From Streptomyces cinnamoneus (GTDB taxonomy: Bacteria > Actinomycetota > Actinomycetes > Streptomycetales > Streptomycetaceae): 64,000 bases of DNA. Made by a program: the position numbers and the translations under genes. The notes beneath the pieces were generated by a model. That model ran no database searches. It was not told the DNA's origin and saw only the letters and a list, made by a program, of their open reading frames with translations. Where the stretch lies: the NCBI RefSeq assembly GCF_002939475.1, contig NZ_PKFQ01000001.1:6259001-6323000 (forward strand), given 5' to 3'. Positions 1 to 8,666 of this stretch are shown in pieces (within the stretch, counting starts at the first letter, position 1; each line of letters starts with the position of its first letter).

Positions 1-245
1 CGCACGGCGCCGTTGGCCTCCAGAGCGTCGACCAGCGTGGTGACCGCCCGGGGGACGACCTCGAGGTGCTGGGCCAGGTCGGCCATGCGCGGAGGCGTCT
101 CGTAGTGGGCGACGGTGCGCAGCAGCCGTGACTGGGCGGGGGTGATGCCGACCGGGTCCAGGTAGCGCTTCTGCGCGCGGTGGAGCCTTCGGGTCAGCCT
201 CAGCAGCTGCTCGGTGAGGTGGCCGGACGTGTCGGGGGCCGTCAT
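1..245 (-). CDS. MarR family transcriptional regulator (partial, 3' end outside window)
   Basis: The N-terminal 81 residues of a winged-helix MarR regulator are visible, beginning MTAPDTSGHLTEQ; the rest lies beyond the left edge. The segment reading GITPAQSRLLRTVAHYETPP and then RMADLAQHLEVVPRAVTTLV matches the alpha2-alpha4 DNA-binding part of the family. It is divergent from an ABC exporter with 128 bases between the two starts. That is a common arrangement in which the MarR protein represses the exporter until a toxic ligand binds. The ligand cannot be inferred. Family assignment is secure; the target is an inference from position. Confidence 0.85.
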   Translation of the reverse strand, partial: MTAPDTSGHLTEQLLRLTRRLHRAQKRYLDPVGITPAQSRLLRTVAHYETPPRMADLAQHLEVVPRAVTTLVDALEANGAV

Positions 246-373
246 GATCGCATGTTATCAGGACGGCTTCCATTGTGAGTATAGGTAACAGTGAGCTATG
301 CTCTGTTCAGCGTCAGCGTTCCAGGCGTTTCCTCCGCTCGCGCCGTCCGGCGCCGACCTCGCTGAAGGAGCCC
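246..373. promoter_or_regulatory. Divergent control region between marR-type gene and ABC exporter
   Basis: This gap holds both promoters. An imperfect inverted repeat, TGTTATC at 253-259 and GGTAACA at 284-290 (6 of 7 positions pair), is a possible MarR operator. The local sequence is more AT-rich than the flanking genes, as expected for a promoter. Confidence 0.35.
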
Positions 374-2170
374 ATGCCACACGACGAACTGGACTGGACA
401 CCGCCTCCCGCAGACCCGGAGCAGCCCGCGCAGGTGCGGCGCATCCTCCGCCTCTTCCGCCCGTACCGCGGCCGCCTCGGCCTCGTCGGGCTGCTCGTCG
501 CCGCCTCGTCCCTCGTCACCGTCGCCTCGCCGTTCCTCCTGCGCGAGGTGCTCGACGTCGCCATCCCCCAGGGCCGCACCGGTCTGCTGACCCTGCTGGC
601 CCTCGGCATGATCGCGGCCGCCGTCGTGAACAGCGTCTTCGGCGTGCTGCAGACCCTGATCTCCACCACCGTCGGCCAGCGCGTGATGCACGACCTGCGC
701 ACCGCGGTCTACGGCCGTCTCCAGACGATGCCGCTGGCCTTCTTCACCCGGACCCGCACGGGCGAGGTCCAGTCCCGCATCGCCAACGACATCGGCGGCA
801 TGCAGGCCACCGTCACGTCCACCGCGACGTCCCTGGTCTCCAACCTCACCAGCGTCATCGCCACCGTCGTGGCGATGGTGGCGCTGGACTGGCGGCTGAC
901 GGTCGTCTCCCTGCTCCTGCTGCCGCTGTTCGTATGGATCAGCCGGCGTGTGGGCGACGAGCGCAAGCGGATCACGGCCAAGCGGCAGAGCCAGATGGCC
1001 GCCATGGCCGCCATGGTGACCGAATCGCTCTCCGTCAGCGGCATCCTGCTCGGCCGCACCATGGGCCGGTCGGACTCGCTGACCAAGGCGTTCGCCCAGG
1101 AGTCCGAACGCCTCGTCGCCCTGGAGGTGCGCACCAACATGGCGGGGCGGTGGCGGATGTCGACCATCGGCATCGTCATGGCCGCCATGCCCGCGCTCGT
1201 CTACTGGGCCGCCGGCATGGCCCTCAAGACGGGCGGGCCCGACATCTCCCTCGGCACGCTCGTCGCCTTCGTCTCCCTCCAGCAGGGCCTCTTCCGGCCC
1301 ACCGTCAGCCTGCTCTCCACGGGCGTGCAGATGCAGACCTCCCTCGCGCTCTTCCAGCGGATCTTCGAGTACCTCGACATGCCGGTGGACATCACCGAGC
1401 CCGAGCACCCCGTCCGGCTGGACAAGATCAGCGGCGAAGTCCGCTTTGAGAACGTCTCCTTCTCCTACGACCCCGCGAACCCGGCCCTCACCGGCATCGA
1501 CCTCATGGTCCCTGCGGGCGGCAGCCTGGCCGTCGTGGGCCCGACCGGTTCCGGCAAGAGCACGCTGAGCTATCTCGTCCCCCGGCTGTACGACGTCACC
1601 GCCGGACGGGTCCTGCTCGACGGGACCGACGTGCGCGACCTCGACTTCGACACCCTCGCCCGCGCGGTCGGGGTGGTCTCCCAGGAGACCTACCTCTTCC
1701 ACGCCTCCGTCGCCGAGAACCTCCGCTTCGCCAAGCCCGACGCCAGTGACGAGGAGCTGAGAGCGGCCGCCGAAGCCGCCCAGATCCACGACCACATAGC
1801 CTCCCTCCCCGAGGGCTACGACACCCTGGTCGGCGAGCGCGGCTACCGCTTCTCCGGTGGCGAGAAGCAGCGCCTGGCCATCGCGCGGACGATCCTGCGC
1901 GATCCGCCGGTGCTCATCCTGGACGAGGCGACGAGCGCTCTGGACACCCACACCGAGCACGCCGTCCAGCAGGCCATCGACGCGCTCTCCGCCGGGCGCA
2001 CGACGATCACCATCGCGCACCGCCTCTCCACGGTCCGCCACGCCGACCAGATCGTCGTGCTCCGAGGCGGCCGGATAGCCGAGCGCGGCACCCACCAGGA
2101 ACTTCTCGCGGGCGACGGGCATTACGCGGCGCTGGTGCGCCGCGACACCCACCTCACCGTGAAGGTCTGA
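374..2170 (+). CDS. ABC transporter, fused permease/ATPase (exporter type)
   Basis: A 598-residue half-transporter with six predicted membrane helices (about residues 30-300) followed by an ATPase domain. The ATPase shows Walker A GPTGSGKS (about 389-396), the signature SGGEKQR (about 495), Walker B LILDEATSALD and the H-loop in TIAHRLSTV. This is the MsbA/LmrA-like arrangement, which works as a dimer to export lipids, peptides or drugs. I chose ATG at 374 because AAGGAG precedes it and the protein then begins MPHDELDW; an in-frame GTG at 275 would add 33 residues unlike a transporter N-terminus. It is transcribed away from the MarR gene, its likely regulator. Substrate unknown. Confidence 0.9.
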   Translation: MPHDELDWTPPPADPEQPAQVRRILRLFRPYRGRLGLVGLLVAASSLVTVASPFLLREVLDVAIPQGRTGLLTLLALGMIAAAVVNSVFGVLQTLISTTVGQRVMHDLRTAVYGRLQTMPLAFFTRTRTGEVQSRIANDIGGMQATVTSTATSLVSNLTSVIATVVAMVALDWRLTVVSLLLLPLFVWISRRVGDERKRITAKRQSQMAAMAAMVTESLSVSGILLGRTMGRSDSLTKAFAQESERLVALEVRTNMAGRWRMSTIGIVMAAMPALVYWAAGMALKTGGPDISLGTLVAFVSLQQGLFRPTVSLLSTGVQMQTSLALFQRIFEYLDMPVDITEPEHPVRLDKISGEVRFENVSFSYDPANPALTGIDLMVPAGGSLAVVGPTGSGKSTLSYLVPRLYDVTAGRVLLDGTDVRDLDFDTLARAVGVVSQETYLFHASVAENLRFAKPDASDEELRAAAEAAQIHDHIASLPEGYDTLVGERGYRFSGGEKQRLAIARTILRDPPVLILDEATSALDTHTEHAVQQAIDALSAGRTTITIAHRLSTVRHADQIVVLRGGRIAERGTHQELLAGDGHYAALVRRDTHLTVKV

Positions 2171-2224
2171 GCCTCGCCCCACGGTCCGGCTTCCCCCAGG
2201 GGCCCGGGCCCGGGAGCGCGCGGG

Positions 2225-2249
2225 CCGGGTGGCCTTCCCGGCCGCCCGG
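2225..2249. terminator. GC-rich hairpin between convergent genes
   Basis: CCGGGTGGCC (2225-2234) and GGCCGCCCGG (2240-2249) form a 10-bp stem with one G-T pair and a 5-base loop. It lies between the converging ABC exporter and SGNH hydrolase, so it may end transcription from both sides. There is no U tract, as is usual in Streptomyces. Confidence 0.6.
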
Positions 2250-2268
2250 CACCGTGCACCGCGTGGGG

Positions 2269-3480
2269 TCAGAGTGAGCGCAGGTCGACGGCGTGCGCCA
2301 TGACGCGGTAGCCGGCGTCGTTGGGGTGCTTGTGGTCACCGCTGTCGTACGCCGCGTCGAGCGACTCCTCGTCGCCCGGCGCCGCCAGGGCCGCGGCGAA
2401 GTCGGCCACGGCGTCGTACTCACCGGAGGTACGGATCCACTCGTTGAGCGCGACCCGCTTCGCCTCCGCCCGCGGTGTGTGGTACTCCGCGCCCTTGAAC
2501 GGCAGCATCGTCGCGCCGACGACCCGCACGCCCCGCGCGTGGGCACGCCGGATCAGATCCCGGTATCCGGCGATCAACTGCGCCACGTCCACGTCCGGAT
2601 CGGGCTTGTAGGTCGGCAGGTCGACCTCGCTGAAACCGATGTCGTTGAGACCGGCGAACACGATCACCGAGCGGACCCCGGGCCTGTCGAGCACATCACG
2701 CTCGAAGCGGCCCACCGCCCGCTCGCCGTACCACGGCGAGTCGTGGAGCACGAGGTTGCCGCCGATGCCCGCGTTGACGACGCCCCACGCACCGCCGTCG
2801 GCGGCCAGCCGCTCGGCGAGCGCGTCCGGGTAGCGGCGGTCGGCTCCCACGGTCGAGCCGAATCCGTCCGTGATGGAGTCACCGAAGGCCACCACCGTCT
2901 CCCGCACCGCGCCCTCGCCGCTTAGTTCGACGTCGGAGAGGTAGTACCAGGAGTGGGTCCGCTCCTCGAACCCCTCATCGCCGGTCTCGCCCGTCCGGTC
3001 GCCCGTCGCGCGGTAGCTGTCCGTGTAGGCCTGCGCGTGGAACGTCGCCGGGCCGGTCGCGCCCGCGAAGAACAACGTCACCGCCACCCCGTCGAACCGT
3101 TCGACGCGCACGTCCACCGCGTCGCTGACACGCTCACCACCGGCCGGGACCACCACCGTGCGGGACCCGCCGAAGGTCACCTCCCGCAGCGTGCCGGGCC
3201 GGAGGGCGGCGCCTTCGGCCGCCAGCGCCAGCGTCGCGGCGGTGACCGTCAGCGGCTTTGCGCCGAAGCGGTTCGACAGCCGGATCCGCGCCGCGGTGCC
3301 GCCGCCGGTGACGCGGACGACCTGCCGCACCGACTGGTGGTCGAAGCCCTTCTCCGACCAGTTCTCCTCGAAACCGGAGCTCGGCTGCTGCACCGGAGCC
3401 GACCAGCCGGCCGACCACCGCGTCGCCGTCTCCTCGGTGGTGAGCACCGCGGTCTCGGAATCCCGCCCCTGAACAGTCAT
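2269..3480 (-). CDS. SGNH/GDSL-type hydrolase with N-terminal beta domain
   Basis: A 403-residue serine hydrolase. The first ~185 residues look like a beta-rich accessory domain (RIRLSNRFGAKPLTV). The catalytic domain follows with block I FGDSITDG (nucleophile Ser202), block II GIGGN, block III GLNDIG and the block V Asp/His pair in SGDHKHPNDAGY. All SGNH signature residues are present, so it should be an active esterase or acylhydrolase; the substrate cannot be told. There is no obvious signal peptide, so it may be cytoplasmic or exported by another route. It follows the CoA-transferase gene on the same strand with a 57-base gap, so the two could be co-transcribed. Confidence 0.85.
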   Translation of the reverse strand: MTVQGRDSETAVLTTEETATRWSAGWSAPVQQPSSGFEENWSEKGFDHQSVRQVVRVTGGGTAARIRLSNRFGAKPLTVTAATLALAAEGAALRPGTLREVTFGGSRTVVVPAGGERVSDAVDVRVERFDGVAVTLFFAGATGPATFHAQAYTDSYRATGDRTGETGDEGFEERTHSWYYLSDVELSGEGAVRETVVAFGDSITDGFGSTVGADRRYPDALAERLAADGGAWGVVNAGIGGNLVLHDSPWYGERAVGRFERDVLDRPGVRSVIVFAGLNDIGFSEVDLPTYKPDPDVDVAQLIAGYRDLIRRAHARGVRVVGATMLPFKGAEYHTPRAEAKRVALNEWIRTSGEYDAVADFAAALAAPGDEESLDAAYDSGDHKHPNDAGYRVMAHAVDLRSL

Positions 3481-3537
3481 CGGTCAAGCCTCTCTCGCGT
3501 GAAGTCGCATCACTTCCCTGCGAGGAAGAGCCTGCCG

Positions 3538-4758
3538 TCAGGCGCGTGGCCCACCCAGCCCCTCCTGCCGCGTACGCACCGCGTGCGTACCACCGGCAGG
3601 GTCACCCTCCGGGGCCCGCGGACGGGTGAACTCCGCCCGTATCGCCTCCGTGTGCTCACCAAGCGCCGGGACCGCGCCCATGGCTGCCTCCCGCCCGGCC
3701 ACCACCACCGGGGGCAGCAGGCCGCGCAACGGGCCGGCGGGCGAGGCGAAGTCGCGCCAGCGGTCACGCGCGGCCAGCTGCGGATGGGCCGCGAACTCGG
3801 CCACGGTCCGCAGCCGCGCGTGGGCTATGCCCGCCTCACCGAGGAGCGCGAGCACCCCGTCCGCCGTGTGCGCGGCGAAGCACTCCTCCAGCACGGCCGT
3901 CAGCTCCCCGTCGTGCGCGTGCCGCAGCGGATTGTCGGCGAAGCGCGGGTCGCGGACCAGCGCGGGCCGCAGCAGCACCCGTTCGCACAAGGCCACCCAC
4001 TCCCGGTCGTTCTGCACGCTCAGGAACACCCGCGTGCCGTCACCGCACCGGTAGGGCCCGTAGGGGGAGATGGACGGATGCCGGGCGCCGCTGCGGGCGA
4101 GGGGCGGCCCGCCGTACGCCTCGGCGAAGTACGGATGCCCCATCCACTCCGCCAGGGCGTCGAAGAGCGCCACGGACAGCGCCGTGCCCGTGCCCGTGCG
4201 CTCACGCTCGTACAAGGCGGTGAGGATGCCGCTGAAGGCGTACATGCCGCCCGCGATGTCGGCGACGGAAATCCCCGGCCGCGCCATCGAGTCGGCGCTT
4301 CCGGTGAGGGACACCAGCCCGGTCTCACACTGCACCAGCAGGTCGTAGGCCTTCTCGTCGCGGTAGGGCCCGGCCGTGCCGTAGCCCGAGAGGTCGCAGG
4401 TGATCAGGCGCGGGTCGCGGGCCCGCAGGACGTCACAGCCGAGGCCGAGCCGTTCGGCGGCGCCGGGGCCGAGGTTCTGGACGAAGACGTCCGCACGGTC
4501 GATGAGGCGGTCGAGGAGTGAGCGGTCGGCGGGTGTCTTGAGGTCGAGCACCACGCTCTCCTTGCCGCGGTTGACCCACACGAAGTAGGCGGAGAGCCCT
4601 TTGACGCGGCCGTCGTAGTCGCGTGCGAAGTCGCCGCCGCCGGGCCGCTCGACCTTGATGACGCGGGCGCCGAGGTCCGCGAGCTGGCGGGTGGCGAAGG
4701 GCGCCGCGACGGCCTGCTCGAGGGCCACGACCGTCACACCGCTCAGGGGCGCTTGCAT
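3538..4758 (-). CDS. CaiB/BaiF family III CoA-transferase
   Basis: A 406-residue family III CoA-transferase, normal in length. The start PLSGVTVVALEQAVAAPFA and the Rossmann segment LGARVIKVERPGGGD are typical, and Asp167 in SVADIAGG is the expected catalytic aspartate that forms the acyl anhydride with substrate. Such enzymes move CoA between carboxylic acids. The start codon lies 22 bases after lutC, with GGAAGGAGC as ribosome site, so it looks like the last gene of the lactate-oxidation unit. That suggests a role in activating an organic acid made or used together with lactate, which is inference only. Confidence 0.88.
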   Translation of the reverse strand: MQAPLSGVTVVALEQAVAAPFATRQLADLGARVIKVERPGGGDFARDYDGRVKGLSAYFVWVNRGKESVVLDLKTPADRSLLDRLIDRADVFVQNLGPGAAERLGLGCDVLRARDPRLITCDLSGYGTAGPYRDEKAYDLLVQCETGLVSLTGSADSMARPGISVADIAGGMYAFSGILTALYERERTGTGTALSVALFDALAEWMGHPYFAEAYGGPPLARSGARHPSISPYGPYRCGDGTRVFLSVQNDREWVALCERVLLRPALVRDPRFADNPLRHAHDGELTAVLEECFAAHTADGVLALLGEAGIAHARLRTVAEFAAHPQLAARDRWRDFASPAGPLRGLLPPVVVAGREAAMGAVPALGEHTEAIRAEFTRPRAPEGDPAGGTHAVRTRQEGLGGPRA

Positions 4759-4780
4759 GCCCGCTCCTTCCAGGGAGGCG

Positions 4781-5455
4781 TCACGGCGCGGCCGGGTCGC
4801 CGGCCACCAGGATCACCTCGAGGGTGCGGGGCCCGTGCACCCCCTCGACGCGGTCCAGCTCGATGTCGCTGGTGGCCGACGGGCCGGAGATCCAGGTGAG
4901 GGGACGGGTGGGCGTCAGACGTTCCAGCGCCTGCGGCACCGAGTCCACGACCTGGTCGGCGATCCGCACCACGCACACGTGGTGGTCGGGGACGAGCGTG
5001 AGGAGACGCCGGCCCTGGCCCGGCCCTGCGTCCAGGACCACCGTGCCCGTCTCGGCGATGGCCAGGGCGCAGCCGGTCACGACACTGTCCACCGCGTCCA
5101 GTTCGCGTGCCGTCAGGGAGGGCGAGTCCGCGAGGCGCTCCGCCCGCGTGGCGGCGAGCCACTCCTCCGGCAGCCCGGAGGGGACCACCACGCGTCGCGT
5201 GCCGCGCCGGCTCAGCAGCTCCCCGATGAGGGCGGGCAGAGCGGCCGTGTCGGTGCGGTGCACCGCGGCCCGGTAGTCCGTGAGGTTCCCGGCGAGCAGG
5301 CCGACGGTTTCGGCGGGTGTGCGCGAGCCGTGGACGCGCAGGTAGTCGCGCGGCACCCGGTGGTCGCGCGGCCGCTCGTGACGCGGTACGTCCGCCAGGG
5401 CGCGCCGTACCCGTCCCAAGACGCGCTCCCGGCTCGGGTCGGTTCCGGCGCTCAC
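4781..5455 (-). CDS. lutC: LutC/YkgG family lactate utilization protein
   Basis: A 224-residue member of the LutC (DUF162) family, the third subunit of the LutABC L-lactate-oxidizing iron-sulfur complex. Typical features are the segment TGCALAIAETGTVVLD and, near the end, WISGPSATSDIELDRVEGVH. The GTG start at 5455 shares bases with the lutB stop (GTGA), so translation is coupled. An in-frame start 27 bases upstream would overlap lutB more and has no advantage. The complex oxidizes L-lactate to pyruvate in the cytoplasm in other bacteria. Confidence 0.9.
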   Translation of the reverse strand: MSAGTDPSRERVLGRVRRALADVPRHERPRDHRVPRDYLRVHGSRTPAETVGLLAGNLTDYRAAVHRTDTAALPALIGELLSRRGTRRVVVPSGLPEEWLAATRAERLADSPSLTARELDAVDSVVTGCALAIAETGTVVLDAGPGQGRRLLTLVPDHHVCVVRIADQVVDSVPQALERLTPTRPLTWISGPSATSDIELDRVEGVHGPRTLEVILVAGDPAAP

Positions 5456-6921
5456 GCGCCGGCTCCCCGGGTCCGGGCCCACCAGTCGCGGAAGGACTCG
5501 GCGGGCACCTCGGGCAGGTCACGGCTGTCCGTCCAGGCGCGGCCCGGACCCGGCAGCCGCCGGGGCCGCAGCCGGCGCGCACGGGCGGCCAGGCGCTGCG
5601 CCCGGCGCAGCGCGGCAGGGTGGCCCAGCGTCCAGCCGGCGGCGCGCACGGCGGCGTGCTCCAGGGCGTGCCGCCGCGCCGGCTTGACGACCGTGCGCAC
5701 GCCGCGGACGGTGACCTCGCCGCCCTGGGCGACGCGCTCGCGCAGGTGAACCAGCACCTCGGGGATGTCGATGGCGACGGGGCACACGTCGTAGCAGGCG
5801 CCGCAGAGGGAGGAGGCGTAGGGCAGGGACTTCTCCAGGGGCGAGGCGAGGCCGCGCAGTTGGGGCGTGAGGATCGCCCCGATGGGGCCGGGATAGGGCG
5901 AGCCGTAGGCGTGGCCGCCCGCGCGTTCGTAGACGGGGCACACGTTGAGGCAGGCGGAGCAGCGGATGCAGCGCAGGGCCTGGCGACCGACGGTGTCGGC
6001 GAGGGTGTCGGTGCGGCCGTTGTCGAGCAGGACGAGGTGGAACTCGTCCGGTCCGTCCTGGTCGGTGGTGCCCGTCCACATCGAGGTGTAGGGGTTCATG
6101 CGCTCGGCGGTGGAGGAGCGGGGCAGCAACTGGAGGTAGATCTCCAGGTCCCGCCAGGTGGGCACGACCTTCTCGATGCCCACGACGGAGATCAGCGTCC
6201 GGGGGAGGGTGAGGCACATCCGGCCGTTGCCCTCCGACTCCACGACGACCATGGTGCCGGTCTCGGCGACCATGAAGTTGGCCCCGCTGACGGCGACGCG
6301 GGCGGTCAGGAACTTCTCGCGCAGGTGCAGCCGGGCGGCCTCGGCGAGGTCGGCCGGCCGGTCCGTGAGCCCCTCGGGGGCGGGGCGGCCCCAGTCGGCC
6401 ATCCGATCGCGGAAGACGTCGCGGATCTCGGTGCGGCTCCGGTGGATCGCAGGGACCAGGATGTGCGAGGGCAGGTCGTCGCCGAGCTGCACGATGAGTT
6501 CGGCGAGGTCGGTCTCGTAGGCGCGGACGCCCGCCCGTTCCAGGGCGGCGTTGAGGCCGGTCTCCTGGGTCGCCATGGACTTGACCTTGACGACTTCGCG
6601 CTGCCCGGTGGCTTGGACGAGGCCGGTCACGATCCGGTTCGCCTCCTCGGCGTCGGCCGCCCAGTGGACGGTGCCGCCGGCGCGGGTGACGTTCTCCTCC
6701 AGGCGCACCAGATAGTGGTCGAGGTGGCGCAGGGTGCGGTCCTTGACGGCGGCGCCGGCGGCGCGCAGCCGGTCCCAGTCGGCCGTCTCGGCGACGGCCG
6801 CGGCCCGCTTGGCGCGGATGGTGTGGGTGGCGCGGCGGAGGTTCGCCCGCAGCGTGGCGTCCCGCGTCGAGCCGGCGGCGGCCACGGGGAAGGCCGGCAT
6901 GCCCAGGTACGTACGGCTCAC
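5452..6921 (-). CDS. lutB: LutB/LldF iron-sulfur lactate utilization protein
   Basis: A 489-residue protein with the LutB layout: an N-terminal DUF162-type domain (KVKSMATQETGLNAAL, GANFMVAETGTMVVVE) and a ferredoxin-like part with two 4Fe-4S motifs, CIRCSACLNVCP (about residue 317) and CGACYDVCP (about 372). These clusters carry electrons in L-lactate oxidation. The GTG start at 6921 overlaps the lutA stop as GTGA, and the same happens at the lutC junction, so the three subunits are translationally coupled. A longer reading frame to 7143 would run inside lutA and is rejected. The C-terminal 100 residues are Arg/Ala-rich. Confidence 0.92.
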   Translation of the reverse strand: MSRTYLGMPAFPVAAAGSTRDATLRANLRRATHTIRAKRAAAVAETADWDRLRAAGAAVKDRTLRHLDHYLVRLEENVTRAGGTVHWAADAEEANRIVTGLVQATGQREVVKVKSMATQETGLNAALERAGVRAYETDLAELIVQLGDDLPSHILVPAIHRSRTEIRDVFRDRMADWGRPAPEGLTDRPADLAEAARLHLREKFLTARVAVSGANFMVAETGTMVVVESEGNGRMCLTLPRTLISVVGIEKVVPTWRDLEIYLQLLPRSSTAERMNPYTSMWTGTTDQDGPDEFHLVLLDNGRTDTLADTVGRQALRCIRCSACLNVCPVYERAGGHAYGSPYPGPIGAILTPQLRGLASPLEKSLPYASSLCGACYDVCPVAIDIPEVLVHLRERVAQGGEVTVRGVRTVVKPARRHALEHAAVRAAGWTLGHPAALRRAQRLAARARRLRPRRLPGPGRAWTDSRDLPEVPAESFRDWWARTRGAGA

Positions 6922-7673
6922 CGGGGGCCCTCCTCCGTGGCGGCGAGGATCTCCGCGAGGTGCAGGGGCCGCACGGGCGAACCCTGGCGGGACAGGACGC
7001 CGCCCAGGTGCATCAGACAGGAGTTGTCGACCGCGCAGACCACCTCCGCGCCGGTCGCGGTGACGGCACGCGCCTTGTCGGCGCCCATCGCGGCGGAAAC
7101 GGCGGGGTTCTTGACGCAGAACGTGCCGCCGAAGCCGCAGCACTCCTCCGCGCCCTCCAGCTCCCGCAGTTCGAGTCCCCCGACCTGCTCCAGCAGCCGC
7201 CGGGGGCGGTCACCGAGCCCCAGGGCCCGCAGCCCGTGACAGGTGGGGTGGTAGGTGACCGTGTGCGGGAAGCGAGCGCCCACGTCCGTCACGCCCAGCA
7301 CGTCGACGAGGAACTCGGTCAGCTCGTAGGTCCTGGGCGCCGCGTGGTCCGCCGCTTCGGCGAGCGCCGAGGACGCCCGCCCTTCGGCGGCGGCGCGGGC
7401 CGCGATCCGGGGGTAGGCGTCCCGGATCATGGCGGCGCAGGAGGCGGACGGCGTGACGACGTAGTCGTGGTCCCGGAAGGCGGCGGCCTGACGGAGCACG
7501 AGGGGTTCGGCGCGGTGGCGGTAGCCGGTGTTGAACAGCGGCTGACCGCAGCAGCTCTGGGCGGCCGGGAAGTCCACCCGGACCCCGAGCCGCTCCAGCA
7601 GGGCCACGACCGCCCGGCCGGTGCCCGGATACAGCGTGTCGTTGACACAGGTGACGAACAGGCCCACGCGCAT
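6918..7673 (-). CDS. lutA: LutA/LldE CCG-domain lactate utilization protein
   Basis: A 251-residue LutA protein with the two cysteine-rich CCG signatures, SCCGQPLFNTG (about residues 41-51) and ECCGFGGTFCVKNP (about 180-193), which bind iron-sulfur clusters. It starts MRVGLFVTCVND as the family does. It is the first lut gene and begins only 9 bases after the stop of the CPBP protease gene; its ribosome site GGGAGGTGA covers that stop codon. Expression may therefore depend partly on readthrough transcription from the protease gene. Confidence 0.92.
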   Translation of the reverse strand: MRVGLFVTCVNDTLYPGTGRAVVALLERLGVRVDFPAAQSCCGQPLFNTGYRHRAEPLVLRQAAAFRDHDYVVTPSASCAAMIRDAYPRIAARAAAEGRASSALAEAADHAAPRTYELTEFLVDVLGVTDVGARFPHTVTYHPTCHGLRALGLGDRPRRLLEQVGGLELRELEGAEECCGFGGTFCVKNPAVSAAMGADKARAVTATGAEVVCAVDNSCLMHLGGVLSRQGSPVRPLHLAEILAATEEGPR

Positions 7674-7682
7674 GACCGCTCG

Positions 7683-8558
7683 TCACCTCCCACGACCGTT
7701 GATCGTTCGAGCCTCATCCTGCCTCAGCGGGCGGCGGCTGTGAAGGACGCGGCGGGGGCGGCGCGCGAGGAGGACGGCGCACCCGGCGACGACCGCGGTG
7801 AGCACGGCCAGCACGGCCGGTACCTGCCACGCGCCGACGTCCGGGAACAGCGACGAGCTGACATTGATCATCGCGTGGAAGAGGATCCCGCTGAGCACGG
7901 CCCCGCGCGTGCGGTTGTAGAGCCACACGATGAGCACGCGCGCGAAGACGGTGAAGAGGAACCAGCCCGCGGTCCACGCCACGCCGTGCACCTGGAGCCA
8001 GGGCCCGACGTGCCATGCCGCCCACACCGTCCCCGTCGCCGCCGCCGCGCGGAGCGCGCCCCAGCGGTCCTGGAGCGGGTCGAGGGCGTACCCGAGCCAC
8101 CCGGCCTCCTCGCCCGCGGCGCTGACCAGGAACACGACCAGGAGCACCGGCAGCGCCAGGAAGGGGGAGCGCGCGCCGTCCAACGGCATGCCCGCCAGAC
8201 GCAGGAACACGTACGACGCCAGCATCAGGACGGGCATCACCAGGACCGCGAGGGCGAACCAGAGCCCGTTTCCGGCGCCCCGGAACCAGAACAACCGCCT
8301 CAGCAGCCGTCTCGGCCCCGCCGGTCCTTCCTCCCGCCGGACCAGGACCACGGCCGCCGTGAAGGGGCACACGAACATGAACGCGCTCAGCGGCATGCCC
8401 ATCGGCATGGCCTCCGGGCTTTCGACGACGGCGCCGAGGACCCAGAACGGCACGGAGAGGACGAGGAGAAGAGCGAAGAAGCGCATGGGCGATCTGCCGC
8501 GAGGGCCGGAAACCGCGGTCGGCAAGCGGAAGTTCACGAGCGGGGTGCCGGAGTTCAT
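7683..8558 (-). CDS. CPBP family intramembrane glutamic endopeptidase
   Basis: A 291-residue polytopic membrane protein of the CPBP (CAAX protease and bacteriocin-processing) family. The conserved motifs are present: EEAGWLGYALDPLQ (motif 1, paired glutamates), WAAWHVGPW (motif 2 His) and FHAMINVS (motif 3 His/Asn). About eight hydrophobic segments are visible. ATG at 8558 was chosen over 8486 because GGAGAGG precedes it at good spacing. The stop lies 9 bases before lutA. Substrate unknown. Confidence 0.85.
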   Translation of the reverse strand: MNSGTPLVNFRLPTAVSGPRGRSPMRFFALLLVLSVPFWVLGAVVESPEAMPMGMPLSAFMFVCPFTAAVVLVRREEGPAGPRRLLRRLFWFRGAGNGLWFALAVLVMPVLMLASYVFLRLAGMPLDGARSPFLALPVLLVVFLVSAAGEEAGWLGYALDPLQDRWGALRAAAATGTVWAAWHVGPWLQVHGVAWTAGWFLFTVFARVLIVWLYNRTRGAVLSGILFHAMINVSSSLFPDVGAWQVPAVLAVLTAVVAGCAVLLARRPRRVLHSRRPLRQDEARTINGRGR

Positions 8559-8666
8559 GGACGGCAGCCTCTCCGAACCGCCGCCCGTCGCGCACCCGGG
8601 TATTCCTCCGCGTGCGGGCGGCAAACCAGGTGCCGGACGCCGTCGTCCCTGCCACGATGCTTGGCC

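Noticed and set aside
296..2182. Long open frame antisense to the ABC exporter
   Set aside because: It mirrors the exporter codons (third-position GC) and encodes low-complexity Gly/Arg/Asp sequence with no motif.
3507..3530. Short repeat CTTCC-CTGCGA-GGAAG as a terminator between the SGNH and CoA-transferase genes
   Set aside because: Only a 5-bp stem; too weak to support.
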